The notes under the pieces are model-generated. The model was not told the DNA's origin. It did not search any database and saw only the letters and a list, made by a program, of their open reading frames with translations. Positions 46,711-54,835 of a stretch of DNA of 64,000 nt are shown in pieces. How positions within the stretch are numbered: the stretch's first letter is position 1; each line of letters opens with the position of its first letter. The position numbers and the translations under genes are program-made. The stretch comes from Sulfurospirillum oryzae (GTDB taxonomy: Bacteria > Campylobacterota > Campylobacteria > Campylobacterales > Sulfurospirillaceae), in the NCBI RefSeq assembly GCF_025770725.1, contig NZ_JANZKZ010000002.1:496001-560000 (forward strand), written 5' to 3'.

Positions 46711-48310
46711 GGTTCTCTTCCAACGCCACTTGCAGAAGTGCTTTTGCCGCTTCACGTCCTTCATTGACAATATGTTTGACTTGAAGTGCTTTAAGCAATT
46801 TTTTCTCATCATAATCACTTGCCTTTGCAACGATTTTGATCGGTGCATCAAACGATTTTAATACTTCACATAGAAGGATTAATTTTTTTTCGTTATTGAT
46901 AGCAATAATAACCGCTTTGGCATCTTCTACAAAAGCATTTTGAAGAATACTTTTCTCAGCGGCATTTCCAAAATAAACAGGTTCACCCCTACTTTGTCCT
47001 AACTTCACAAGCGTTATATCATGCTCTAAAACCAAGTAATTGACATTCATTTTTTTAAGACGATAAACAATCTCTTGCCCCAATTTTCCATAACCACATA
47101 CGATAATATGATCTTTAATCCCTGAAGAATGAATCATAAAGTCACCATTATTTGGCTCTTTGGTAATGGAGTTGACGATTTTTTTCATATTTTTCAAAAT
47201 AAAAGGCGTCATGATCATTGATAAAACAACCGTTACAATGAGAATTTGAGATGTTTTGGTGCTTATGAGATGCGATGAACTTGTAAGCGCTAAGATCGCT
47301 AGCGAAAATTCACCACCTTGGCAGAGAGCCAATCCTGTCTTAAGCGCAATTCTTCCACCCACAGAAAAGAATAAAATCGCAAAAACAACCAACGTTTTAA
47401 ATGCCATCATGACACCCAAAAAGAGTAAAATTGTGCCATAATTTTGTGCGATTAAAGTAAGATCGATCTGCATACCAACCGTAATAAAAAAAAGACCCAA
47501 TAAAAGGTCGCGAAAAGGTACAAGGTCGGCTTCAATCTGGTGCTTATACTGCGTTTCAGACATCATCATTCCCGCCAAAAATGCACCCAATGAGTACGAA
47601 AATCCTAAAGAATGTGCTAAAAATGAGGCACCCACAACCAGTAATAAAACCGAAGCAATAAAAATTTCTTGGGTATCTGCCCAAACAACCAGCGATAAAA
47701 AACGATTGAGCAAATACTTTCCGACTAAAAACATCAACCCTAAAATGATAACAACACTGTAAAACGTTTCTAAAAGAAGGGCTGAAAGCGAACTGGTTTG
47801 ATTGGAAAATATGTTGATCATCAAAAGAATAGGAATTACCGCAATATCCTGAAAAAGAAGAATGCCCAGAGCCTTACGTCCATAAACGGTGTGAATCGTT
47901 CCGCTATCGTTTAGAATTTTTAAAACAATCGCTGTCGAAGAGAGCGCAAGGGCATAACCAATGATGATGGCACTTTTCTTTTCAATTCCAAAGAAATACT
48001 CAGCACCTAAGGCAATGACACCTCCAACCAAAGAGACTTGCAACAAACCATAAAAGAAAACATCTTTTTTCATGCCCAAAAGATGTTTTATTGAAAATTC
48101 AAGTCCAATCGTAAACATTAAAAAAACAATACCAAACTCGGCAATATGCGTTAAAGATTCATTATTACGACCCAAATTGTACATGTAAGCAATGGCAAAT
48201 CCTGTGATGATATACCCAATAATCGTTGGTATATTAAAACGCTTCAACAAAATGTTAAAGAGAGTTGCTATGGCAGTTGCACTCAAAATGATCGCTAATA
48301 AATTATCCAC
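46700..48310 (-). CDS. KefB-like CPA2 cation:proton antiporter with TrkA-N domain
   Basis: Inner-membrane monovalent cation/H+ antiporter: about 12-13 hydrophobic segments (residues 1-380) and a cytoplasmic NAD-binding TrkA-N domain beginning IIVCGYGKLGQEIVYRL. Resembles the Campylobacter KefB-like protein (Cj1231) in the same place beside hspR-cbpA. Full-length at 536 residues but without a C-terminal TrkA-C domain. GTG start with a GGGGAG site. Potassium efflux is the family's usual role; the ion is not certain. Confidence 0.9.
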   Translation of the reverse strand: MDNLLAIILSATAIATLFNILLKRFNIPTIIGYIITGFAIAYMYNLGRNNESLTHIAEFGIVFLMFTIGLEFSIKHLLGMKKDVFFYGLLQVSLVGGVIALGAEYFFGIEKKSAIIIGYALALSSTAIVLKILNDSGTIHTVYGRKALGILLFQDIAVIPILLMINIFSNQTSSLSALLLETFYSVVIILGLMFLVGKYLLNRFLSLVVWADTQEIFIASVLLLVVGASFLAHSLGFSYSLGAFLAGMMMSETQYKHQIEADLVPFRDLLLGLFFITVGMQIDLTLIAQNYGTILLFLGVMMAFKTLVVFAILFFSVGGRIALKTGLALCQGGEFSLAILALTSSSHLISTKTSQILIVTVVLSMIMTPFILKNMKKIVNSITKEPNNGDFMIHSSGIKDHIIVCGYGKLGQEIVYRLKKMNVNYLVLEHDITLVKLGQSRGEPVYFGNAAEKSILQNAFVEDAKAVIIAINNEKKLILLCEVLKSFDAPIKIVAKASDYDEKKLLKALQVKHIVNEGREAAKALLQVALEENLSE

Positions 48311-48312
48311 AC

Positions 48313-48687
48313 TTACTCCCCAAATAAAATGATTTCGTAACTATTTTTATGTTTAACCAAAGGATTTTTGGTTTGTGTACTTTTTTTAGAAAGACCACTT
48401 AATTCTGAACGTAAACTCTCGACCAATACTTCAAAATCATCGATTTTCTCTTTGAGTTGCATAATAATATCAACACCAGCAAGATTGACACCAAGATCGC
48501 GCGTGAGTCGTTGAATCATTTTAATCTTATCAATATCACGTTGCGAATAAAGCCTCATTTTGCCATCAGTACGTGATGGTAACACCAACCCTTCTCTCTC
48601 ATATTGACGAAGCGTTTGAGGATGGATGGTTAACACTTTGGCAACAACACTAATCAAATAAACTGGTTCTTCATACCCATGATGCAT
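48313..48687 (-). CDS. hspR: Heat-shock repressor HspR (MerR family)
   Basis: Represses chaperone genes at normal temperature. The 124-residue protein has the MerR-type HTH near residues 10-50 (LISVVAKVLTIHPQTLRQYEREGLVLPSRTDGKMRLYSQRDI) and a C-terminal coiled coil. Located directly after cbpA and before the antiporter gene, exactly like C. jejuni cbpA-hspR-kefB. GAGGAG site upstream. With HrcA it is the second heat-shock repressor in the window. Confidence 0.93.
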   Translation of the reverse strand: MHHGYEEPVYLISVVAKVLTIHPQTLRQYEREGLVLPSRTDGKMRLYSQRDIDKIKMIQRLTRDLGVNLAGVDIIMQLKEKIDDFEVLVESLRSELSGLSKKSTQTKNPLVKHKNSYEIILFGE

Positions 48688-48705
48688 GGCATACTCCTCG
48701 TAAGC

Positions 48706-49605
48706 TTAATTTGGTAAATTTGCTTCCATCATTGTCTTCAAAGCGCTATCCAATGAAGCAATGGGTGGAAGAACGATGTTGGCCACTAAGTACAAATCAC
48801 CCTTATTTTGGTTTTTTCGATTCAGCGCACCATACTCTTTAACTCTAAATTTTTGTCCATTTTTTGTATCTTCTTTGACTTTGAGCGTGATCTCTTTATA
48901 GAGTGTATCCACTGCGATTTTGCCACCAAACAGCGCCGTTTTAAGAGGAATGTCTATGGTTTTAATCAAATCATCGCCTTCTCTGGTATACTCAGGACTT
49001 GATGCCACTTCAACACTTAAGATCAGATCGCCTTTTTGACCTTGAAATGACTTTCCTTTATCTTTAACACGCATCTTTTCGCCATTTTTAATGCCCGCTG
49101 GAATCTTTACATCAAAGCTTTCGTTATTGTAGGAGAGAGAGTGTTTTCCTCCTAAAATAGCCACATTAAAAGGAATAATAATTTTAGCACTTACATCTAA
49201 GTCAGGCTCACTAAAGCCTCCAAATCCACCACCGCCAAAACCGCCTCCGCTGAAGCCTCCAAATCCACCGCTTCGTCCACCGCCGCTAAAGCCGCCGAAA
49301 CCGCCTCCGCCACCAAAGATGCTACGCAAGATGTCATCTAAATTAGCACCCCCTTGAGCATTTGCAAAATCATGGAAATTTTGTCCACCGAACATGTTGT
49401 CACCGTATTGATCATACTGACGACGTTTCTGTTCATCACTTAAAATCTCATAAGCGGCGTTAATCTCTTTAAATTTTTCCTCAGCACCGGCATCTTTGTT
49501 AATGTCAGGATGATATTTGCGAGCTAAACGTCGATAAGCTTTCTTAATCTCTTCTGCACTCGCGTCTTGAGAGACGTCTAATGTCTCATATAAACTCTTA
49601 CTCAT
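48706..49605 (-). CDS. cbpA: Curved-DNA-binding DnaJ-class co-chaperone
   Basis: J-domain at the N-terminus with the HPD motif ([27 protein letters not shown]), a Gly/Phe-rich linker ([14 protein letters not shown]...), and two C-terminal beta-sandwich substrate domains ([34 protein letters not shown]); the cysteine zinc finger of true DnaJ is missing, hence CbpA. It activates DnaK. The promoter has a good -35/-10 pair with an HspR-site-like palindrome over the -35. Confidence 0.94.
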   Translation of the reverse strand: MSKSLYETLDVSQDASAEEIKKAYRRLARKYHPDINKDAGAEEKFKEINAAYEILSDEQKRRQYDQYGDNMFGGQNFHDFANAQGGANLDDILRSIFGGGGGFGGFSGGGRSGGFGGFSGGGFGGGGFGGFSEPDLDVSAKIIIPFNVAILGGKHSLSYNNESFDVKIPAGIKNGEKMRVKDKGKSFQGQKGDLILSVEVASSPEYTREGDDLIKTIDIPLKTALFGGKIAVDTLYKEITLKVKEDTKNGQKFRVKEYGALNRKNQNKGDLYLVANIVLPPIASLDSALKTMMEANLPN

Positions 49606-49636
49606 GACTTCTAACCTTGTATAAATATTTATAGTG

Positions 49637-49666
49637 ATTATAACACAAAAGTTTAGTCTAGGTCAA
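49637..49666 (-). promoter_or_regulatory. Promoter of cbpA-hspR-kefB
   Basis: On the minus strand -35 TTGACC (49661-49666), 18-nt spacer, -10 TATAAT (49637-49642), about 32 nt from the cbpA start. Confidence 0.7.
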
Positions 49667-49677
49667 TCAACTTGACT
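49655..49677. promoter_or_regulatory. Inverted repeat over the cbpA -35 (candidate HspR operator)
   Basis: AGTCTAGG (49655-49662) and ACTTGACT (49670-49677), 6 of 8 pairs, spaced 7 nt, the spacing of HspR HAIR elements (CTTGAGT-N7-ACTCAAG), but the arm sequence differs from the consensus. Confidence 0.4.
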
Positions 49678-49757
49678 GCCTATTTTCTTAATATTTACTT
49701 TATATTTACCTCTCTCCCTTATAATTTCATCTAAGGAAACTATTAAGGAGTTTAACC

Positions 49758-51179
49758 ATGAAAAAAATCGTTTTTTTATCACTCATTGCATCCCTCGCTC
49801 TTTTTGGAGCAACCATAGAAATTGCTCAAATGCCCAAAGATTCACAGCACGTTGACGCCACCTCCCCCAATGTTGTCCTCTCTTACAATAACGCTATTAA
49901 AGAGATAAAAAAGAGTGTTGTAAACATTGCAACCACTAAAAAAAGTAAACAAAATGATCAACTCAATGAGCTTATGCAAAATCCGTTCTTTAAAGAGTTT
50001 TTTGGAAACAAAATACCTGAATTAAAGCAGCAAGAACGTAAATCTCACTCACTAGGTTCTGGTGTTATCATCTCAGCTAATGGCTACATCGTAACCAATT
50101 ACCATGTGGTTGAAGGTGCTGATGAAATTGTCATTACACTTCCTAATGATGAGAAAGAGTATAAAGCTAAAGTGATTGGCGAGGATTCTAAAACGGATCT
50201 TGCTGTTGTCAAAATTGAAGCAAAAGATTTGCAAGTGGCTAAATTTGGCGACTCATCAAATCTGCTTGAAGGTGATGTTGTTTTTGCTATCGGTAACCCT
50301 TTTGGCGTAGGCGAGACGATAACACACGGTATTATCTCTGCGCTTAATAAAAATAATGTCGGACTCAATCAATACGAAAATTTCATTCAAACCGATGCCT
50401 CTATCAACCCTGGAAATTCAGGAGGTGCGCTTGTTGATAGTAGAGGCGCACTCATTGGTATTAACAGTGCTATTCTCTCCAAAGGCGGTGGCAACAATGG
50501 AATTGGCTTTGCAATTCCTTCCAATATGGTTCAAAAAATTGCTACCTCGCTCATTGAAACCGGTAAAATTGAGAGAGGATTTATGGGTGTGTCCATTTCT
50601 GACCTTACCAATGACCTTAAAGAGCTTTATGAGAATAAACAAGGTGCGCTTATCTTGATGATTGAGAAAAATTCTCCCGCTGAAAAAGGTGGATTGCAGG
50701 TATCTGATCTTATTCTCGAAGTTGATGGTGTCAAGATTAAAAACTCAAATGAGCTTAAAAATACAGTAGCTGCTATTGCGCCAGATAAAACGATTACCAT
50801 TACTTACGAACGTGATAAAAAAGTGAAAAGTACTAAAATTAAACTTGCAAAAATGGACGCTGAAAAAGCGACAAGTGATATCGAGGGAAAAACCAGTACA
50901 AGCCCTATTGAAGGGTTGAGTCTTTTAGAAATTAATGATAAAACAAGAGCTCAGTACCAAATTCCAAAAGAGATTGAGGGTATACTTATTTTAGATGTCA
51001 AAGAAGATTCAAAAGCTGAAAAAATGGGCTTTAGAGAGGGTGATATTATTATTCAAGTGGAACAAGTGCGCATTACTTCATTGAAAGATTTGAATAATGC
51101 ACTCAAAGAGTATAAAAGTAGTAAAAAGCGTGTCATCATTAATCGCCAAAACTATCGTGCTATCCTTGTCATGCCCTAA
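49758..51179 (+). CDS. htrA: Periplasmic serine protease/chaperone HtrA (DegP/DegQ type)
   Basis: Degrades or refolds damaged periplasmic proteins. Signal peptide (KKIVFLSLIASLALFGA), then a trypsin-like domain with the catalytic triad His116 (TNYHVVEGAD), Asp147 (KTDLAVVKI) and Ser221 (NPGNSGGALVD), and two PDZ domains (about residues 280-370 and 390-470). 473 residues, the usual length. Divergent from cbpA, with the stress two-component genes 3' to it, as Cj1226c-Cj1231. The 3' end has a strong hairpin before the cprR start. Confidence 0.95.
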   Translation: MKKIVFLSLIASLALFGATIEIAQMPKDSQHVDATSPNVVLSYNNAIKEIKKSVVNIATTKKSKQNDQLNELMQNPFFKEFFGNKIPELKQQERKSHSLGSGVIISANGYIVTNYHVVEGADEIVITLPNDEKEYKAKVIGEDSKTDLAVVKIEAKDLQVAKFGDSSNLLEGDVVFAIGNPFGVGETITHGIISALNKNNVGLNQYENFIQTDASINPGNSGGALVDSRGALIGINSAILSKGGGNNGIGFAIPSNMVQKIATSLIETGKIERGFMGVSISDLTNDLKELYENKQGALILMIEKNSPAEKGGLQVSDLILEVDGVKIKNSNELKNTVAAIAPDKTITITYERDKKVKSTKIKLAKMDAEKATSDIEGKTSTSPIEGLSLLEINDKTRAQYQIPKEIEGILILDVKEDSKAEKMGFREGDIIIQVEQVRITSLKDLNNALKEYKSSKKRVIINRQNYRAILVMP

Positions 51180-51180
51180 T

Positions 51181-51206
51181 ATTTAGGAGGCAAACGCCTC
51201 CTAAAT
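51181..51206 (+). terminator. Hairpin after htrA
   Basis: An 11-bp perfect stem (51181-51191 with 51196-51206) with an AAAC loop, no strong T-run; likely a terminator/attenuator ahead of the cprR promoter. Confidence 0.65.
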
Positions 51207-51210
51207 AAGT

Positions 51211-51216
51211 TATAAT
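51211..51216 (+). promoter_or_regulatory. -10 box of the cprRS promoter
   Basis: GTTATAATACCC 5 nt after the htrA hairpin; the expected start point overlaps a near-copy (TTTACATGTAAG, 51221-51232) of the iterated palindrome. Confidence 0.55.
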
Positions 51217-51242
51217 ACCCTTTACATGTAAGGAGTTAGTGT

Positions 51243-51923
51243 ATGACAAACGTTTTGATGATCGAAGATGATTTGGAGCTTGCTGAGATTTTGATGGAAT
51301 ACTTAGAACAGTTTGATATTGCTATTACCATCGCAGAAGATCCTTATCTTGGACTCTCAACGCTTGATACACAAAAATTTGATTTAGTGATATTAGACCT
51401 TACACTTCCTGGTCTTGATGGTCTTGAGGTTTGCAAAGAGATTCGAAAGCGTCATACCGTACCCATTATTATATCCTCAGCACGCACAGACATTACCGAC
51501 AAAGTAACTGCTTTGGAAAATGGTGCAGATGATTATTTGCCAAAGCCTTACAATCCTAGAGAACTGCAAGCACGTATTATGAGTTTACTGCGTAGGCAAA
51601 AAGGCGTTGTTGCAACAGAACAAAATGTTCAAAAGCCGAAAGATTTGGTCTTAAATGAAGAGCAAATGAGTATTTTATTGCGAGGAAAAGAGCTCCATTT
51701 GACTGCCGCAGAATACGGAATACTTGGCTATCTCATGAAAAAAGAAGGTGGTGTTGTCTCACGTGAAGAACTGATCTATAATATCGAAGCTATTAGTGAA
51801 GAGACCACCAATAAAAGCATTGATGTCATTATTGGACGAATTCGACAAAAATTGGGTGAGAACCCAAAAGAACCCACTTACATTCACGCCATTCGAGGCG
51901 TAGGATACAAGTTTTTACAATGA
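51243..51923 (+). CDS. cprR: OmpR-family response regulator, CprR homologue
   Basis: Two-component regulator of 226 residues: receiver domain with acidic pocket (IEDD), phospho-acceptor Asp52 (LVILDLTLPGLDG), and K in PKPYNP, then a winged-helix output domain (LHLTAAEYGILGYLMKKEGGVVSREEL...IRGVGYKF). Position after htrA and before the sensor kinase matches C. jejuni Cj1227c (CprR, essential, controls envelope and biofilm traits). AAGGAG site before the ATG. Overlaps cprS by 4 nt. Confidence 0.85.
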   Translation: MTNVLMIEDDLELAEILMEYLEQFDIAITIAEDPYLGLSTLDTQKFDLVILDLTLPGLDGLEVCKEIRKRHTVPIIISSARTDITDKVTALENGADDYLPKPYNPRELQARIMSLLRRQKGVVATEQNVQKPKDLVLNEEQMSILLRGKELHLTAAEYGILGYLMKKEGGVVSREELIYNIEAISEETTNKSIDVIIGRIRQKLGENPKEPTYIHAIRGVGYKFLQ

Positions 51924-53152
51924 CAAAATCTTCTATCTTTTACAGTATCACCTTTATTTTTGCCATCAGCATCGTCAGTATCTTTCTAGCGCTCCTTTTT
52001 TTATTGGAGTACGACAAACAAACCTACACTGAAAAACTCAATACAAAATACTCTATTATTGCACGTGCAACACTTTTTCATCTCAATAATTTTATCACGA
52101 ATGATGAGCTCAAAAAGCAGGTACAAGGCTACCGTATGCGCGAGATCACCGAAAAAGAGACTCAAGAGCAAATCATTAAAAGTGCCCAAGTTATTCAAAA
52201 AATTTCTGATCGCATTGGAACCAGCGCAATTTTGCGTTATGACAATGACCACTACCTCTATATTGAGACAAAATACTCTTCACTCCTTCTTAAAGATGAA
52301 GATTTTCAGCCTTACCGCTATGATTTGATTAAAATTATCTTTGGCGTTGTCTTTGCCATTATTATCGTTGCTTATATCCTAACGATTCGAAAGTTAAAGC
52401 CTCTGCGCAAGCTTAAACGCCAAATGGATCGTTTTGCCAAAGGCGATCTTGATATTAACTGCAAAACCGATGGTGAAGATGAAATCTCCCAAGTCGCAAA
52501 CTCTTTTCACAATGCCGTCGAACAGATCAATAAACTTAACCACTCAAGGCAGCTTTTTTTACGCAACATTATGCACGAGCTCAAAACACCTATTACCAAA
52601 GGACGTATTAGTGCAGAGATGCTTGAAAATGGAAAACAACGCGATCGCCTCATTAGTACATTTGAGAAACTCGAGCTTCTCATTAATGAATTTGCTTCCA
52701 TTGAGCAAATCACTTCTGGTGAAGGACTTAAAAATGTCAAACCATACCGTTTGGTCGATATGCTGGATGAAGCGATAGATCTTGCCATGATTTCGCCATC
52801 ACAAATTGACATTGAATTGGATGATGAAATTATTTTACATGTAGACTTTAGGCTCTTTACAACTGCTATGAAAAATGTCATTGACAATGGCATAAAATAC
52901 TCTATCGACCAAAAGATAAAGATTGTAGCCACCAAAGAAAAGATCTCTTTTGTCAGCCAAGGCAAACCTCTTAGTTATGATCTGGAACACTATTTAGAGC
53001 CTTTTGTTCAGGAAAAGAACTCACATCAAAGTTTTGGATTGGGACTCTATATTGTGTATCACATCATCAAAGCACATCATATAAGCTTTACCTATGAACA
53101 CAAAGAGGGATATAATTATTTTAATTTCGAAAAAATTGAAACGTTAGCGTAA
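51920..53152 (+). CDS. cprS: Histidine kinase, CprS homologue
   Basis: Partner sensor of CprR. 410 residues: TM1 about 9-29, a ~105-residue periplasmic sensor part, TM2 about 137-155, a HAMP-like linker, the dimerisation helix with His219 (RNIMHELKTPITKGRISAEML), and a short, diverged ATPase domain (MKNVIDNGIKYSI, FGLGLYIVYHIIKAHHISF). A near-copy of the iterated palindrome lies at 52834. ATGA junction with cprR. Confidence 0.87.
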   Translation: MTKSSIFYSITFIFAISIVSIFLALLFLLEYDKQTYTEKLNTKYSIIARATLFHLNNFITNDELKKQVQGYRMREITEKETQEQIIKSAQVIQKISDRIGTSAILRYDNDHYLYIETKYSSLLLKDEDFQPYRYDLIKIIFGVVFAIIIVAYILTIRKLKPLRKLKRQMDRFAKGDLDINCKTDGEDEISQVANSFHNAVEQINKLNHSRQLFLRNIMHELKTPITKGRISAEMLENGKQRDRLISTFEKLELLINEFASIEQITSGEGLKNVKPYRLVDMLDEAIDLAMISPSQIDIELDDEIILHVDFRLFTTAMKNVIDNGIKYSIDQKIKIVATKEKISFVSQGKPLSYDLEHYLEPFVQEKNSHQSFGLGLYIVYHIIKAHHISFTYEHKEGYNYFNFEKIETLA

Positions 53153-53199
53153 ATTTTAGAGTACAATAAAATAATATAGGTATATACAAAGGAGTTATT

Positions 53200-53601
53200 A
53201 TGTCTGGGATCGCTTTTTCAAAGATCAATCTTGCTCATCTAATAGACCACCATATCGCCTTACTAGAACGCTTTGGCATTAAAGATGAAGCCCCTTTTGC
53301 GTTAATTTTCTTTTCATTAGAAGATCGTAAAGAAGTCGATAGTTTAGAGATGTTCCAACGCATTCTTCGCCGTACAGATGCCATTTTTAATCATAGCAAT
53401 CATTACGTGGTCATGCTAACAGGAACAGATTGGAATGGTGCAACAGAAGTACTTTCAGGAATTCAAGGGTTTTTAGATCAAGAACCTCATGATAATGTTG
53501 TCACTTATCCAGAAGATGGACTTGATGCTAAAACACTTCTCCATAAACTTCACGATATTGTTGAAGAAAACTCCAATATTACAACTGATTTATTGAAGTA
53601 G
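53200..53601 (+). CDS. GGDEF-derived small protein with retained I-site motif
   Basis: 133 residues, no signal or membrane segment. It aligns without gaps to the C-terminal two-thirds of a GGDEF domain: strand ALIFFSLED, RRTD (57-60, matching the RxxD inhibitory site), AIFNH, then SNHYV (66-70) where GGDEF would be, then TDWNGATEVLSGI and VTYPEDGLDAKTLLHKL, the end of a typical GGDEF domain. The active site is lost and the domain is shortened, so it cannot be a cyclase; a cyclic-di-GMP receptor role (as PelD) is the leading guess. It follows cprS and ends at a strong terminator. Confidence 0.68.
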   Translation: MSGIAFSKINLAHLIDHHIALLERFGIKDEAPFALIFFSLEDRKEVDSLEMFQRILRRTDAIFNHSNHYVVMLTGTDWNGATEVLSGIQGFLDQEPHDNVVTYPEDGLDAKTLLHKLHDIVEENSNITTDLLK

Positions 53602-53620
53602 GCTTTTAAAAAGCCTACTT
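53596..53620. terminator. Bidirectional terminator between the GGDEF-like gene and lolC/E
   Basis: A 10-bp perfect stem (53596-53605 with 53611-53620), 5-nt loop, T-rich on the plus side (TTTTTCT). Confidence 0.85.
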
Positions 53621-53623
53621 TTT

Positions 53624-54826
53624 CTACTCGTTTCTAAGTGTGTCTAAAACATTGATTTGTGTTGCTTTATAGGCAGGATAGTACGAAGAGAGAGCCACAA
53701 TAACACTTGTGCCTACTACGATCAATATAAAATCGAGCATTGAAAGATCAAGTGGCAATTTAGCTGTTCCATACACATCGGCAGGAAGCGATACAATATC
53801 AAATGAACCTAACAGAAGCAGCGTTACGGAGCCTAAAAGAATACCAAATAGCATCCCTCCTCCTCCAATCACAAGCCCTAAATAGAAAAAAGTATTTTTA
53901 ATCTCTTTTTTATAGGCACCGAGTGACAATAAAAGAGCAATCTCTTTTCTTCTATTCATAACCGTCATTAAAAGTGAGCTGATAATATTTAAAGAAGCAA
54001 TCAAAATAATCAACATTAAAACGATAAAAAGAGCTCTTTTTTCAAGGGCCAGTGCTGCAAAAAAGTTACCGTTCATCTGCCACCAACCAACAATGCCCAA
54101 ATCATCAGGGAGAACTTTACGGATTTTTTCAATATCGGCAAATGGATCATCTGAGTAGATATGAATTCCATCAAAATGCCCTTCATCATACTGCATGACT
54201 TGTGCTAGTGAATCAAGTGTCGTGTACATGTAACTTTTATCATACGCCATTAAACCCGAACGAAAAGAGCCTTGATAATTAAAGCGTTTCATTTTCGGTA
54301 TTAAACTCATACCGCCAGGATCATTTTTTGTAAAAATAAGCGTTGCTTTTTCATCTGGAGCAAAAAGATGCGTTTTAGCAATCTCACTTCCTGTAATAAG
54401 ATCGTACTTATCTAAAGTCTTGCCTTTAGTCGCCTCAGCAATGATCGAATTGATCTTTGCTTCTTGCTCAAAATCAACACCAAAAAGCATGCCGCCTTCT
54501 AAGCGATTACCTTTTTTGATAATCACTTGTGTCGAAATATAAGGGCTAAACTTGAGTTTTGGAAACTGCTCTTTAAGCGCATTTAAATGTGCCTGATCAA
54601 CCGGCGAAAAACTGCGTGAATAGATGGAAAGTGGATAATTCATTGTAAAGAGTTTTTTCTCAAACTCTTTATCAAATCCATTCATAATCGCCATAGCAAC
54701 CATAAGAACCGTCAAACCAATGGCAACACCAAAAAACGCTAAAAGTGATATAACGGTTATAAAGGGTTGAGACTTGTCAAATCGTAAATACTTTTTGACA
54801 AGATAGAGACTAAGATTCTTTTGCAC
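53624..54826 (-). CDS. Lipoprotein-releasing ABC transporter permease (LolC/LolE type)
   Basis: Permease of the Lol pathway that extracts lipoproteins from the inner membrane for LolA (57545-58060). 400 residues, four membrane segments: TM1 near 25-48 (ISLLAFFGVAIGLTVLMVAMAIMNGF), a large periplasmic loop, then three near the C-terminus (LFIVLMLIILIASLNIISSLL, LGLVIGGGGMLFGILLGSVTLLLLG, DFILIVVGTSVIVALSSYYPA). Only one permease gene is present here. GTG start; 9 nt after secA. Confidence 0.9.
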   Translation of the reverse strand: MQKNLSLYLVKKYLRFDKSQPFITVISLLAFFGVAIGLTVLMVAMAIMNGFDKEFEKKLFTMNYPLSIYSRSFSPVDQAHLNALKEQFPKLKFSPYISTQVIIKKGNRLEGGMLFGVDFEQEAKINSIIAEATKGKTLDKYDLITGSEIAKTHLFAPDEKATLIFTKNDPGGMSLIPKMKRFNYQGSFRSGLMAYDKSYMYTTLDSLAQVMQYDEGHFDGIHIYSDDPFADIEKIRKVLPDDLGIVGWWQMNGNFFAALALEKRALFIVLMLIILIASLNIISSLLMTVMNRRKEIALLLSLGAYKKEIKNTFFYLGLVIGGGGMLFGILLGSVTLLLLGSFDIVSLPADVYGTAKLPLDLSMLDFILIVVGTSVIVALSSYYPAYKATQINVLDTLRNE

Positions 54827-54835
54827 CCTATACCC

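Noticed and set aside
52507-52965. 152-codon open frame antisense to cprS
   Set aside because: Shadow of the sensor kinase gene; no domain, no ribosome site.
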